DNA of 64,000 nt from Torreya grandis (GCA_037957365.1 JARHVA010003525.1:53501-117500); one strand, 5' to 3'; positions 25,308 through 36,265 are shown, numbered from the stretch's first letter. The notes: generated by a model from the letters alone, not told the origin. Translations and numbers: made by a program.

Positions 25308-27301
25308 TATTGGTTGAATATTTTGTCGATCAGCGTATTGATAAACAAAATAGGTCTGATCAGCCAAAGTAGGAAGATTAGTCATCCAAATGTGTAGTTT
25401 TACCACATTAGAAAGATACTGATCTCTCCTCTCATCAAGGGGAGGTTCCCTATAGGTATGTTATATATATATATATATATATATAAATAGAAAATAATAC
25501 TCATGGGTAGGACAAACCATCCATCTCTCTTTCTTCAGAGATGATGCACGTGGATCAAAGGAAAAACTCAGGGGAAATGATAGATAGTACTCCTCTTCTT
25601 TTAGAAGTACTATTCAGCAAACCATAAGAATACTCCTGGCAGCAACAACAAAATGTAGCAAAGGAAGTAATAACCAGCAAATCGAGATGCAGCACAAAGT
25701 CTTCACCTAGATTGCTCAAGAGTAAGATACGAAGGACAATGAGGGCACAAAGTCACCTTAAGGTCCTTTACATAGAAATGAAAAGAAAACACACTAAAGT
25801 CAATTATGGGGGCACAAAGTCTCTCCATAGTTGACTCTTTAGGACACCTTCTTGACTGTTGTCACTAATTCTGCTTGTTGAAATAAAGGAATAGAAGATA
25901 TATTGAAGAAAAAGACATAAGAACAATTTCCTCAATAACAAATATATTACAGCATAAATTCTAAAAAACCACTAGCTTTCTTATTCCAGTAACAAAATAT
26001 GATCGGCAATTTGAGCTCAAAGTCTCAGTAATGCCTTACAATTTGGGTAGAGTTTCGTTCTAATTGTCAAAAAAGAGATCTCTATTACAATAGAAGAGAT
26101 TCCCTTATATAGCCTCTTCAAGAAGGACTCGGGAATAGTAATACATCATTTTTCATTGGAATCTATTAAGAAGACATGTTGGAACTTAGGGGCATTTTAC
26201 CCATTTGATTTTATCAATGCAGGGAAACAAGTCATGCTTATTGAAAGTTTGTAACTTTCAATGTCGAACTGGTGATCTGATCTTATCTTCATCATTCCTC
26301 CTTTTCCAGTTAATTGAATTAGGTCCTAGATTTAGTTTGATGTTTTTTTCCTTCTCCACTTTCTGCTGGCCTTGGCCTTGAAATCTGTGAATGTATTCTG
26401 GTCTGTATGTTTAAAGGATCAATGACTAGTTCATTGTTTTGAATTTGACATTTTTGGGTGCGTCATTCCTTAGTCTTCTTTTGTCTTTATACTTGGTATT
26501 TTTCTATATTGGACTTGCCCTTTTGGGCCTTGAGGAATGACCCATTTTGAGTCAGAATAGCCTCCCGCAAGGATATCTATCCTTTGGGCAGTCTTTAAAT
26601 GGCCTTTCAGGCTTCTTCGGGTGACCTTTCGGATATACCCTCAGGCTTTTCTTATGCTTCCTCCCATGGACATTTTCCCTGTGGAAAATTCCCATGGACA
26701 AAATTTTGGGGAACCAATTTTAAATGCCTTAAACAAATCTGAAAGAATTACCTTTCGGCTTCCTTGAAAATGACCCTTTTGAAGGGTACTTTTATCGATT
26801 AAGTGTCCTCCACAAGGGCACTTGTCCTTCAAGAAGCTTCCTTTTGCATTGAACTGCCCCTTTGAACTTTGGCAATGAACCAAGACATTAAACCAATTAG
26901 TTGAACCAGAAATGGTTCAAGCTAATGGTTCAATTTGAATGAACCGAGCCGATGAACTAAGCATTGAACCAAACATTGATCTTGCCTTTGAACCATGTGA
27001 CGTTAAGCCTTTTCATTGAACCAAGACATTGAACCAACCATTGAACCAAGTTTAGAAACTAATTCTTTTGATTGAACATATCTACAGAAGTTGTGAAGCC
27101 CGTTGAACTTGTAGAAATGAACCTGTTTGTAGAGTCCATAGATTTAAGCCTGCAGAGTCCGTAGATTTCTAAAAAGCTTGAAAAATGAGGAATTTGAATG
27201 CCCAAGACAAATTTTAGAAAGGGAAGAGATAAGTTTGGTCTGTAGGACCAAAATAATTCAAATGTTGTCCCAAAAATAGCTGATATTTTTGGGGAATAAC
27301 A
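25308..27301 (-). repeat. Element B right LTR (5' LTR)
   Basis: Pairs with 20551-22543. It has a longer TA run at about 25459-25485, TATA-like box at 26103-26112, and TTGAACC cluster at about 26865-27075. The frames at 26641-26883 and 27059-27334 are LTR sequence. Confidence 0.92.
26103..26112 (-). promoter_or_regulatory. TATA-like box of B 5' LTR
   Basis: CTATATAAGG on the minus strand, identical in the other LTR (21332-21341). This is the likely promoter of the element RNA. Confidence 0.55.
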
Positions 27302-27306
27302 ATGTG
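27302..27306. repeat. Element B target-site duplication, right copy
   Basis: ATGTG, matching 20546-20550. Confidence 0.9.
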
Positions 27307-28226
27307 TAATATATAACTCCATTAATCTACTCACTTAGATTTTTCTAGCATAGAGCCAACTATGCCTAGAACTGCCTAGAAGGCCAACTTTGTACATGTA
27401 TATATTTTTATTCACTTCATTTCATGACTTGAAACTTAGTACATATAAACTATTCAAGAATTTAACAAATACATATGATCAACTCATTCTTAAAATGCCA
27501 CACATGTGAAATATGACTATATCAAATGCCTACTTAGCTTTTCTTGCCACATGCCTAGGAGCCCAACTTTGTACTTGCATATATTTTATCATTATTATTA
27601 ACATGACCTAAGATTTATTACATAATATATTATTTCATAGATAAATTCATCCATATATCAATATTATCCTAAAACTTTCATATGTGCAAGATATGATGTC
27701 ACTAAACTACTTACTCAACTCTATTTGAACATAGAAAACATTGTCAAAATGCTTGGGAGCTCAACTTTACAAACACATATCTTTGGCTATGATTTATTTC
27801 ATAACTTTATACTTAGATCATATAAAATTGGGACTAATTTTATCACAACCATATGACCAAATCCCCTTGACTCATCCACATGTGGTATTTATGATGTCAT
27901 CAAACAACCTACTCATATTTTTTGCCATTAGACCCAAAATGTCTAGATGAAAACTATGGACTACAAGAAGAATTCCACTTATGTACAAAATCACTCAATA
28001 CATCTTTAACATATTATAATACCTCTTACATAATATCAATGCTTTAGACTCATCCCTAATCATTTATAAATAGTCAAACTCTGAAGATTAACCATGCCTA
28101 CTTCAAGCATACTAGGATAAGCATATTGCACACTTTGTCATTATTGTTTAGACTATCAAGGAACTTCATCCACTCATATAGACACCTCCATGACATCACC
28201 ATCACATAATTTACAACTCTACAACA
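27302..28226 (-). repeat. Element C right LTR, second part
   Basis: Continues the right LTR of C after B. It aligns to about 14036-14973 of the left LTR and ends ACAACA at 28226, opposite CCAATA in the left copy. The plus-strand frame at 27741-27950 is LTR sequence. Confidence 0.8.
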
Positions 28227-28259
28227 TTTAGGCTGATTTTTTCCACAATTTTTGGCAAC
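28227..28259 (-). repeat. Element D left LTR, last fragment
   Basis: A short stretch around CACAATTTTTGGCAACC that aligns with CCAATTTTGGCCAATA at the right end of D's other LTR (60535-60550). The call follows from the order of blocks and is limited by its short length. Confidence 0.45.
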
Positions 28260-29653
28260 CCACTGGGATTGCATACATGTTTATGCAATAGACTAGTCAT
28301 CTTAATGTGTCCATTGGGCTTATAGAGTCATAAAAAAATCATCCTCAATTAATAAAAAGGTTTCCAACCTCTCAAATAAATTCTCATAATATCAAGAACA
28401 ACAATAAATAAAATAAAAATGTGCTGAAATCACTTAGGGAAGGGAAACACATAATAGAAGAGGATGTGCATAAAGCACTTAAAGGAAAACAACATCTAAT
28501 CTAATATATATAAAGGCTAAAAAATGCTTCTAATAACAAGGTTTTATATGAATCCCATTGATTAATATGGGTAATAACTCTCCATATATCATGGAAAGTT
28601 TAAGTTAATTGTGTTGTTTGCATCCATGAATCAAGTATATTCCACTTCACAAACTTTCAAACTTTGTACGGTTGCCTGGTTTTCCCTTGTTAGCATCCCA
28701 CTTTAAGACTAGATCACCTTCTTTGAAAACTCTTTCCATGGATATCTTTTCAAATTACCTTTTGAATTGAACTTGATGTTATTTGATCATCTTTATTTCA
28801 AGGTCTCTTATTTCTTCAATCTCCATGAGTTCTACCATTCTCACACCCATGGGCTCACTCTCCATCAACTTAAGTTGATGAGCTAGCTCCAAAGTTGGTA
28901 GTTGAATAGAGATGAGGAGCTTGGTCTCTCTTCCATACACAAGGATAAATGGTGATTTTCCAATGGCTCTCTTGGGATTCACTCTATCATCCCATAAGGT
29001 TGTTCTTAGCTTGGTATGCCATACTCTCTAGTTCTCCTCCATGGTCCCCTTGATTATCCTAATTAAGTTCTTGTTTTTTGATTCAACAAGCCCATTACCA
29101 TGGGGGCAATATTTTGATGATGTGATAAGGTATATACCTATTTTAATATTCTATTCACTTGTTTTCATGCCAATAATTCCAAGTCATTATCTAAGATGAT
29201 AGTGGCTAGTACCCCAAACCTTGTCATAATACTATCATGGAAATCCAACACTATTGTCTTATTAGCCTCTATTATATCAATATCCTCCACCCACATGGTG
29301 ACGTAGTCAATGTAAATGAGTACCCACTTGTTCCCTCCAATATAATGTGGTTTTATCATACCTATGAAGTCAAGTCCCCATTTCATGAAGGGCTGCTCTA
29401 CCTAAATGGGGTTAAGAGGATAGGTTGCTAGTCTTTGTTTACCACTAAAAAGAGCACACTTTGGGCACTTACTAACCCATGTGTAGGTATATTTTAAAAT
29501 ATTATGCCAATAGTAACCAGCCCTCATCACTTTTTTTGTTGTTTTCCTTAAAGCAAAGTGACCTCCTATAGTTAGATCATGGAACTGCTCCAAGAGTCTA
29601 TTTACCTGATCAACCCTTATATACCTGAGCAACACTCCATTGAGGTCTTTCAT
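28260..29653 (-). pseudogene. Element D integrase remnant
   Basis: The first piece, 29653-29402, holds the zinc-binding part: H..TIGGHFALRKT, then YYWHNILKYTYTWVSKCPKC, so the HHCC ligands are visible. The core starts at 29386 with MKWGLDFIGMI (first catalytic Asp) and has IDYVTMWVE and TIILDND, the second Asp region. 28982-28779 has NPKRAIGKSPFILVYGRE, the block after the catalytic Glu. The C-terminal module near 28720-28650 reads LVLKWDANKGKPGNRTKFES. Past about 28500 to 28260 I see no coding. It would have integrated D's cDNA. Stops and shifts break it in several places. Confidence 0.85.
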
Positions 29654-29779
29654 AAATAATACCCCATCAACTCAAGCATAAGGTATGTATTAAATTCTAA
29701 AGTATCTTATTTTAGTCCTATCCATACCTTAAGTACACTCACCTATCATTAAGAATCTAATCATATCTTTCATCTAATT

Positions 29780-30867
29780 AGTGGAGGGTAGAGGTGTAGC
29801 TACTTGCAATCCATTTAACATCACTAGAGAAGCTTCTTTTTCCTCCTATAGGTTAGCAACCAATTTCTCACACAAACCTTTACCTCTCACTAACTTAGTA
29901 ACCTTGATCTCAATGTCATACTCCATGACTCTAGTGATCCAACTATCCCTCTTCTCATTTAGATATCTACTCAAAAGGAAATCTCTAATGCCTTTATGGG
30001 AGACCATGAGATGAATCTTATTATTTGACACAATAGGATTGAATTTTTTTAATTATCTCATAATATCTAGCAATTTTTTTTCAACAAAAGTATACCTTAG
30101 TTCATAACCTTCAAGTCCTTGATTGAATAAATTTATTGGCTACTCAAGACCTTCCTAATTTTATTGCATGAGCATAGTTGATATGTTATCCACATTAGTA
30201 AAGGCATATAGGTAGAAATATCTTGAAAAAATAGGATTCAAGAGAGTTGGTACTTGTGCAATGGCTAACTTGATAGCCTCAAAACCTACCTTGCCTTCTT
30301 TTGACCAAGAGAAGACATGATTCTTATTTAAAATTATTTTTATAGTCTTGACAAATGTGAAAAATCAAGTATGAATCTTCTCACAAAATTTATCTTCTTG
30401 AAGAATCATTAAATTCCTTTCTTGTGTTGAGGCAAAGACAAGGCCAAGATGGCACTTATCCTCTTAGGGTCAATGGCTAGTCCTATTTTAGATAAAATAT
30501 CCCCTGATAGTTTGCCTTCAAAAATATGAAACACACACTTTTTATGATTTAAGGAGATCCAATACTCCCTACACCTCTCAAAGATGAGTCTCAAGTGGTT
30601 TAAGTGGCCACTTACCTTCTTGTAGAAAACTATGATATCATCCAAGTACACAAGCACCATCTGATTATGAGAACCCTAAAAATCCATGTCTATGGATATT
30701 TATAATATACCACTAGCATTATAAATACCAAAATTAATATTCTTGTAAGCATAATTCCCCCACTTAGTGGTGAAGGTTGTCTTATACTAGTCTTCCCCAT
30801 TGACTAGCACATGGTTTTACCCTGAATACCCATCCAAGAGAGAAACATTCTGAACCAACCACCATTT
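29780..30867 (-). pseudogene. Element D reverse transcriptase (second half) and RNase H
   Basis: Continues the RT interrupted by element A. From 30867 down it reads VQNVSLLDGYSG, then TTFTTKWGNYAYKN, then MVLVYLDDIIVFYKK, so the catalytic YLDD box is intact. HKKCVFHIFEGKLSG follows, the usual C.F....V.FLGH region. RNase H comes next, from about 30330 to 29780, with SWSKEGKVGFEAIK, VPTLLNPIF and YLYAFTN. The first RNase H Asp seems lost. The RT belongs to the Tat-like group by its N-terminal half (38593-38920). Several stops are present. Confidence 0.85.
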
Positions 30868-30872
30868 GGAGG
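30868..30872. repeat. Element A target-site duplication, left copy
   Basis: GGAGG, repeated at 38588-38592. Confidence 0.95.
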
Positions 30873-33147
30873 TGTTGGGTGAATATTTTGTCATCAACTA
30901 ACTGATGGCAAAATGGGGATATCAGCCACAGCATAAGGGAGATTTACACCACAAAGAGTGCGGCTTTACCAGATCTAGACGAGGTAAATCTCTCCTCTCA
31001 TCAGGGGGAGGTTCCCTATCAATATTTACGTGCTATAAGCATATATATAATTAAGCAAAAAATAACACATGGGGGGGGGTAGAACAGCATCTACTTCTCT
31101 TTTTTCAGAAGTAATGTATAAAGAACAAAAGAGGAAAATCCCTGGTCTAAAGCTAACAACACTCCTCTTCTTTCAGGAATGGTATCAAATGAAGAGCAAG
31201 AGATTATCTGAAGTAACAAAGTTCACAAGAACGCTCACGCAAGCACAAAGTCTTCCGTAGCTTCTCCACAGATCTGGAACGAGTACAACCGTAGAGTAAA
31301 GTGAAGCACAAAGTCTTCACCTGAAACTACAAAAGATAAAATAATCTCAAAGGTAAAAGCAGCACAAAGTCTATCTTCTACCCTCAAGAAGTGCCCTCAG
31401 ATAATAATAACACACCCACTTTGCTTATTAAATCAAATGAATAAGATATTACTTAGGAAAGAGACATAAGAACTACTTCCCAAACAACACAGATAATCTC
31501 AACACAAAGTTTAAAATAACCTGCTCCTCATTCATTCAACAGAATATGATTTACAAGTTTGAGCACAAAGTCTCAAAAGTTGCTTCAATTTCAGTAGAGT
31601 ATTTGCTATTGAATTTTCCAAGAAGATTTACAAATGAGGTCTCCACTATATATAGGGAGAAAATCCTCAAAAATAGAAAATAATAAAATATAAAATATCT
31701 TGGTCAAAGATGACTCATCTTTGACTTTTAAATATTTTCCAAAATATTTTATTTGTAATTACAAATTACAAAATTGCATGCATTCTGCACAAAACAGAGA
31801 TGCATAAAGATGGAAGGAGAGAAAAAGAGAGAGAGAGTGTCAACTCTTGCTGCCGGACTTCTTCAAATGAGCGTCGTACATGGTGATCGATGCCTGAATT
31901 CCTACACTGTCTGGCACAACTGTGTTTTGAGAGACGACCCTTGATTTGATTAGTGCATCTTTCAATGCTGTGATGGCCTTAGAGTGGTCAGTTAACCTGG
32001 ATTTTAAATTTTCCAAAGTTAACTGAGCATCTAGAATGCTGTCCACCGAGGACATTGAGAAGAATGTTTCTTCAAAATCTTTTCAGATTATACCTTTGAA
32101 ATTCTGAATCATTTCCTCTGGATTCTGAAGATCAATGACTTCTTGATCTCGACATAGGAGTCCTTACTGGAAATGGCATCAACAGACATCAGAGTGCTCT
32201 TCTCGAGATTTTTCATTTCTTTCCCTCTGTCGGGATCTTTCTCCAAACTATCCATCTCTATTTTTAGTCTTCTTCATGGTCTTGGACTGCTTCAGGGAAA
32301 CTTCAGTGACCTGGAAGAACTTCTGTTGAAAAGACGTCGATGAAAAGAGACACTTCACAGAAACTGCAGCAGGAACCATGATTGTGCAATCAGAGGAAGA
32401 AGGGAGTGATCAGGGAGATCTGCACGTTTGTTGGTCACGATCAAGAAAATGCATTGGAAAGGGATGAGATGCGAGCAGGCTGAAAAGCGGAAGAAGAAGG
32501 GGAGCGGGCGCGGAAAGAATGAAGGTTCCTCAAAGTGGAGAAATGCGAGTGCCAGATGCAAGGGCGGCAAAAATTGCCGCCCCTGCACAGGCGAGAGAAC
32601 GGAGACGGCGAACACGGCCGATGCCAGTAGATAGAACCGCCAACGTTGGCAAATCCACTGACAATGGTAGAAGAAAACCATCGACATCGGCAAACAGACT
32701 GACGACGGCAGACATATCGGCTGACGTCAGCAGAAATTGGTTTAAACAGCCCGCGACAGTCGGCGGGGAATTTACCGCCCACTGCATAGGCGGTGAAAAC
32801 GGGATGTAGTACACTGGTAAGGGCAGAAAAAATTGCCACCTTTGCAGGAAAAAGTGCAGGGGCAGCAAAAAATGCCGCCCTTGCACAAAAAACGAAGAAA
32901 AATGCAAGGGCAGCAAAAATTGCCGCCCTTACACAGGGGAAAAGGGAGGAAAGACTAACTCCAGAAGGAGTCCAGGAGAGGAAAAATTGGCAGGGACGAG
33001 ATGGTAACCACCTCTCATTCCAAGGCCAAGATGAGAGAGAATTCAAAAACCATTTTGAAGAATGAACGGAGGGGGACGAAAAGATGAAACGAACAAGTTT
33101 CGCAGGGGAGTTTCAAAAAATAAGCACAGCTGATTTTGGGAACAACA
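30873..33147 (-). repeat. Element A left LTR (3' LTR)
   Basis: Ends TGTTGGG and AACAACA on the plus strand. The TATA-like box is at 31646-31655. About 32450-33060 is strikingly GC- and CpG-rich for this AT-rich window and produces several long overlapping chance frames on both strands (for example 32441-33046), none with a domain. A G-run lies at 31072-31079. Confidence 0.95.
32562..32928 (-). repeat. GC-rich hairpin array in A left LTR
   Basis: Four copies of a 21-base hairpin: 32562-32582, 32821-32841, 32859-32880 and 32908-32928. The intact form has stem GGGCGGCAA, loop AAA, stem TTGCCGCCC, flanked by TGCA(A/G) and TGCAC. The second to fourth carry mostly G-to-A changes in one arm. They lie in U3, about 0.9 to 1.3 kb upstream of the TATA-like box on the minus strand. 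Confidence 0.9.
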
Positions 33148-33349
33148 GCTGGCTCTTATTGGGGAACTGCCTTCTATTGCAAAAAGTAATTGAAGGGAGT
33201 AGAATTCAGAATCTCCAGTGCCTTAGAAGCGTGCCATTGGGCCACGGAGTCAAGCTACTCAAAAAGAAATGCTCCAAAAAATGAAAACAGAAACGAAATA
33301 AAACAAAGCTAAAGACTATACAAATATACAGGTGAATTTATTTGGTACT
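33148..33349 (-). other. Element A 3' non-coding region
   Basis: Lies between the ORF stop and the 3' LTR. The sequence next to the LTR, read on the minus strand, is GTTCCCCAATAAGAGCCAGC, conserved in element B. It is not a clear purine tract, so the plus-strand primer site is uncertain. Confidence 0.5.
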
Positions 33350-35953
33350 TCAAGAAACGAAGCACCTCAGATGCTGCCCCTTTAGAGGCAGTGGCGATGA
33401 CGCCCTGTCTTGATAAACTAGCAAGAGGCCATTTTCACCCCAGAATTGACGATGTGTAAATGGAAACCTCCACCAGAAAACTAACTTCCTATGCCATCTC
33501 TTTAGTTTTCTCCTCTTGCCCCACAGCAAGATTTGTCTTTTGACTCGAAAACCATGAATCTTTGTTTTCTTGGTGAAGAGTTCTTTTTCCTGATCATGAC
33601 GGGCAGCAGAATGGTCAGATACTATAATTGGTTGCTTTTCTGGTTCTATCCAGCACTTGATTTGATTGTCTTCACTTGACACCCGCCACTGATTGGCACT
33701 ATCAGGTCCACTTGTCATTATCTCAGTTGAACCAATTTTCTGGTTGGCATTTTCAAGTGTTTTAACAGGTTCTTCATGAACGTTTTCCGTGGTCAGAAGA
33801 TAATTACCCCTGCCAAAGGACTCAAATAAAATTTGAGCCGCAGGAGATGACATTTGGGTGACCACGTACTTTGCCTCTTTCTCAGGGAACAACCTTTGCA
33901 TCACGCCTTTCATAGGGATCCTGGCATGGGATAAGTCCATGCTTAATTCTCCTCCGACATCTTTGCAAAAGTTTCGTCCAAGCAAAATACCATATGAGGC
34001 TGGGACGTCAGCTACCAGCACTATCATCTTAATCCACTTGTTAGGGAATGCTGCAAATGCAAATTGGGCATCTTTGATTTGCCCCAACAGTGATACTGGT
34101 TTGTTCTTCATGGAGAAACATCTCCCAAAAGTTTTAGTCAATGTGAGACCAAGAGATTCTACCACTTTAGCAGGCATAACATTGTCAGATGCACCAGAAT
34201 CGATGATGCAGTTGCTCAGCTTGCGACCGTTTATTAACAGAGAAACATAGAAAGGTTCTATTTTCTCAGGTGCAACTGGAGGAGTCATGACAAGATGGTT
34301 CTGGGTGGATATATCTTTTGGGGGATCATGAGTTACCCTCAAAATTTCTTGTCTTGCAGGGACGGCTGTACCTTTCACACATTTCACCAATCTGTCCAAC
34401 TGTTCAGGATGGGCTTGTAGAAATTCAAGTTCAGACATTTGAATTTTAGTCTTTTTGACATGCTCAATTATATCAAATGTCGGTATTAGACTAGGCACAG
34501 AGGATGGGAGTTCACTCTTTTGATTTTTGGGATGGGAAGAGCTGATTTGCGAAGTTGAAGTAAAGGGGGCAGAGGTGTTTGGGGTACGTACCTTTTCAAT
34601 AGTCAATGGGTCCTTTAGCTGGAAGGGCAGAGTGGTTCCCCACTTAGCAATTGAAACTGCTAGCCGAGGTCGCTCCTCTATCTTCTCTTTATCAGCTTGT
34701 TGGGATGACTGTTTCTGGGACGGAGTGAATACGGCATATGATCTTTCAGTTGCATTCCCCTCACTCCTGGGTTCATCTTGATAATTTAGGTAGCTAATGA
34801 CGGAGTCACCAGCTAATTGTTCTTCTTGCTCTCCAAAGAGATTAGCATCATATTGTTGGTCCGACTCAGGTTGGAAAGGGGGAGTGCGTTCTGTTTCTAG
34901 ATATCCAACTGCTGAGTTGGTTGGAGGGGCTTCAAGGGCGAGGTTCCTCTGTGGGGGAGGAAGACGATTTGGCTGCCCTTGATTCCTAGCAGCATTACCT
35001 TGGTACGCTTGATTTTGAAATGTCCTCCTTGGCATATCCTGATTAGGAGAAGTAGACATAACTTGGGCCATCTGTCTTCTAAGAGCTAGCATTTCATCCG
35101 CTAACTTTTGTAGCATAGGATCTGTAGTAACTGTAGAAGAACTTTCAGCAGATGAAGAGAATCTATTTTTACTTGGGTCTTTTCTGATCTTACCTGCCAG
35201 GATAAGATCATCCTCAATCTCAGTAGCCAAACTTTGAGCCAACGCTAAATCCATAGGGCCAGCTCGCCTCAATAGAAAACTTACTTCAGGGAGCTGCGAG
35301 TTGATGAAAAAGCATTTGAGATTTTCTGGTGTAGGCTGAGCCACAGTCGGAATCCGGTTCTTTAATTTGTTGAAATTGGCTATGAAATCCCTCATGGGTT
35401 CTTGGGATTCTTTTTTCATCTGTGTTAGCTGAGCTAACAAAGCATGTGCATCTTCAGCGAGTTTAAACCAAGCTTCAAATATAGACTTTAGGGTATTCCA
35501 GTCAGTTACTGACCCGACTTGCAAGTGATAGAACCAATCCACAGCAGCACCTTGTAAAGTCTCCACAAAAAGTCTCACTGCCACATCTTCAAATTCAACC
35601 CCTATTACGCCACATGCTATGGAGAAAGCGGCAATATGCTCATCGGGATGAACCTTTCCATCCCCAAAGAACTTAGGAAAATTTTTCCTAGAACTACGAG
35701 GTAGTTCATGCAGAGGTGGGGTTAAATTAAGAGGACCAAAGGAATTGCCCCACGGGCCTTGGGCCATTATGATAAGAGGATGAAAAGGTGGGATAACAAA
35801 CCTTGGTGGAGTGTTTATAGGTAGGCAGCGATTAACAGCGAGAAAAGGAGTTCTACCTTGTGTTGCTGACCCGACAAGGCTAGAAGGAACACTCCTAGAT
35901 CGTCGAAGAGAAGCTGATGGGGGAAACAGATTAAAATTACTCTGTTGTGCCAA
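33350..35953 (-). CDS. Element A Gag-protease polyprotein, 867 codons, intact
   Basis: Single open frame. Residues ~89-300 form the retrotransposon Gag domain (NFPKFFGDGKVHPDEH, AVDWFYHLQVGSVTDW, FIANFNKLKNRIP), which would build the particle. Residues ~300-505 are a Pro/Gln/Ser-rich linker. Residues ~560-680 are an aspartic protease with active site IIDSGASDNVMP (Asp585) and the ILLGRNF closing motif. No zinc knuckle is visible. Residues ~775-867 resemble an integrase C-terminal tail (ILLWGKRRKL, GENGLLLVYQD, GQHLRCF), so the frame looks like gag-protease joined to the end of a deleted pol. The first ATG gives 867 residues. Met63 (35767), where similarity to B begins, may be the older start. 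A full Ty3 polyprotein would be roughly twice this length. It is intact enough to be expressed if the LTR is active. Confidence 0.9.
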   Translation of the reverse strand: MAQQSNFNLFPPSASLRRSRSVPSSLVGSATQGRTPFLAVNRCLPINTPPRFVIPPFHPLIIMAQGPWGNSFGPLNLTPPLHELPRSSRKNFPKFFGDGKVHPDEHIAAFSIACGVIGVEFEDVAVRLFVETLQGAAVDWFYHLQVGSVTDWNTLKSIFEAWFKLAEDAHALLAQLTQMKKESQEPMRDFIANFNKLKNRIPTVAQPTPENLKCFFINSQLPEVSFLLRRAGPMDLALAQSLATEIEDDLILAGKIRKDPSKNRFSSSAESSSTVTTDPMLQKLADEMLALRRQMAQVMSTSPNQDMPRRTFQNQAYQGNAARNQGQPNRLPPPQRNLALEAPPTNSAVGYLETERTPPFQPESDQQYDANLFGEQEEQLAGDSVISYLNYQDEPRSEGNATERSYAVFTPSQKQSSQQADKEKIEERPRLAVSIAKWGTTLPFQLKDPLTIEKVRTPNTSAPFTSTSQISSSHPKNQKSELPSSVPSLIPTFDIIEHVKKTKIQMSELEFLQAHPEQLDRLVKCVKGTAVPARQEILRVTHDPPKDISTQNHLVMTPPVAPEKIEPFYVSLLINGRKLSNCIIDSGASDNVMPAKVVESLGLTLTKTFGRCFSMKNKPVSLLGQIKDAQFAFAAFPNKWIKMIVLVADVPASYGILLGRNFCKDVGGELSMDLSHARIPMKGVMQRLFPEKEAKYVVTQMSSPAAQILFESFGRGNYLLTTENVHEEPVKTLENANQKIGSTEIMTSGPDSANQWRVSSEDNQIKCWIEPEKQPIIVSDHSAARHDQEKELFTKKTKIHGFRVKRQILLWGKRRKLKRWHRKLVFWWRFPFTHRQFWGENGLLLVYQDRASSPLPLKGQHLRCFVS

Positions 35954-36247
35954 CTCAAAGACAAGGTCAACAACACCCTTATATCTCTGACCTCTGGTGT
36001 AACGTGGGCTTGCCAGATTTTTAAAACAAAAATGGGACCGAAACTACTTCAAGTTGAAGCTTGAGGCTCCAAGAAATGCGTTCTTCCCAGCAGCTCTGGT
36101 TTTGCAGACCAGATAATATAATGGAGGTAGCTGGTAAGGCTAAAATGATAATGGGTAAGACATGAAACGGAGTCGCCAGATTACGTAATGGGTAAGGGTA
36201 GGGACTGCTTCAACCTAAAACTTGAGGTTTCAGACTGCACATTCGAG
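35954..36247 (-). other. Element A 5' leader
   Basis: Untranslated region between PBS and gag, with no frame of its own. Its AGAT(A/T)ATAATGGAG block and GCTTGAGG(C/T)T segments are shared with B at about 25030-25270, which supports common origin. Confidence 0.6.
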
Positions 36248-36265
36248 TCCCCAGCGGAGTCGCCA
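36248..36265 (-). other. Element A primer-binding site
   Basis: TGGCGACTCCGCTGGGGA on the minus strand, five bases from the LTR. It starts with the TGG expected for pairing with a tRNA CCA end. From memory it resembles the tRNA-Arg-type site of Tat/Ogre elements. Confidence 0.75.

Larger units (their letters stand above)
20551..27301 (-). mobile_element. Element B: Ty3 gag-only LTR element (TR-GAG type)
   Basis: 6751 bp, flanked by a perfect 5-bp TSD (ATGTG). LTRs are 20551-22543 and 25308-27301 (1993 and 1994 bp), with outer ends TG and CA on the plus strand. The PBS at 25285-25302 is the same type as in element A. The 2.76-kb interior codes on the minus strand for a Gag related to A's and ends in an integrase-tail-like block. 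It has no RT, RNase H or integrase core, and the protease domain present in A is missing. It lies in the right LTR of element C, so it is younger than C. Confidence 0.92.
11831..28226 (-). mobile_element. Element C: gag-only copia-type element with 3.1-kb LTRs
   Basis: LTRs are 11831-14973 and 18371-20550 plus 27302-28226; the right one is split by element B. Inner LTR ends are TATTGG and CCAATA on the plus strand. An initiator-tRNA-Met-type PBS (18357-18368) and a PPT (14974-14986) set the minus orientation. The interior is only about 3.4 kb and shows coiled-coil and zinc-knuckle Gag sequence but no protease, integrase or RT motif in any frame. It looks like a non-autonomous family of large-LTR copia elements. 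C lies near the outer end of D's left LTR. I could not find a clean TSD (TGTAT against TTTAG). Confidence 0.8.

Noticed and set aside
32441..33046. Long overlapping open frames of up to 201 codons on both strands, repeated at 37841-38536
   Set aside because: They lie in the GC-rich part of A's LTR, occur in several frames at once, contain no domain, and are low-complexity. GC-rich DNA has fewer stop codons by chance.
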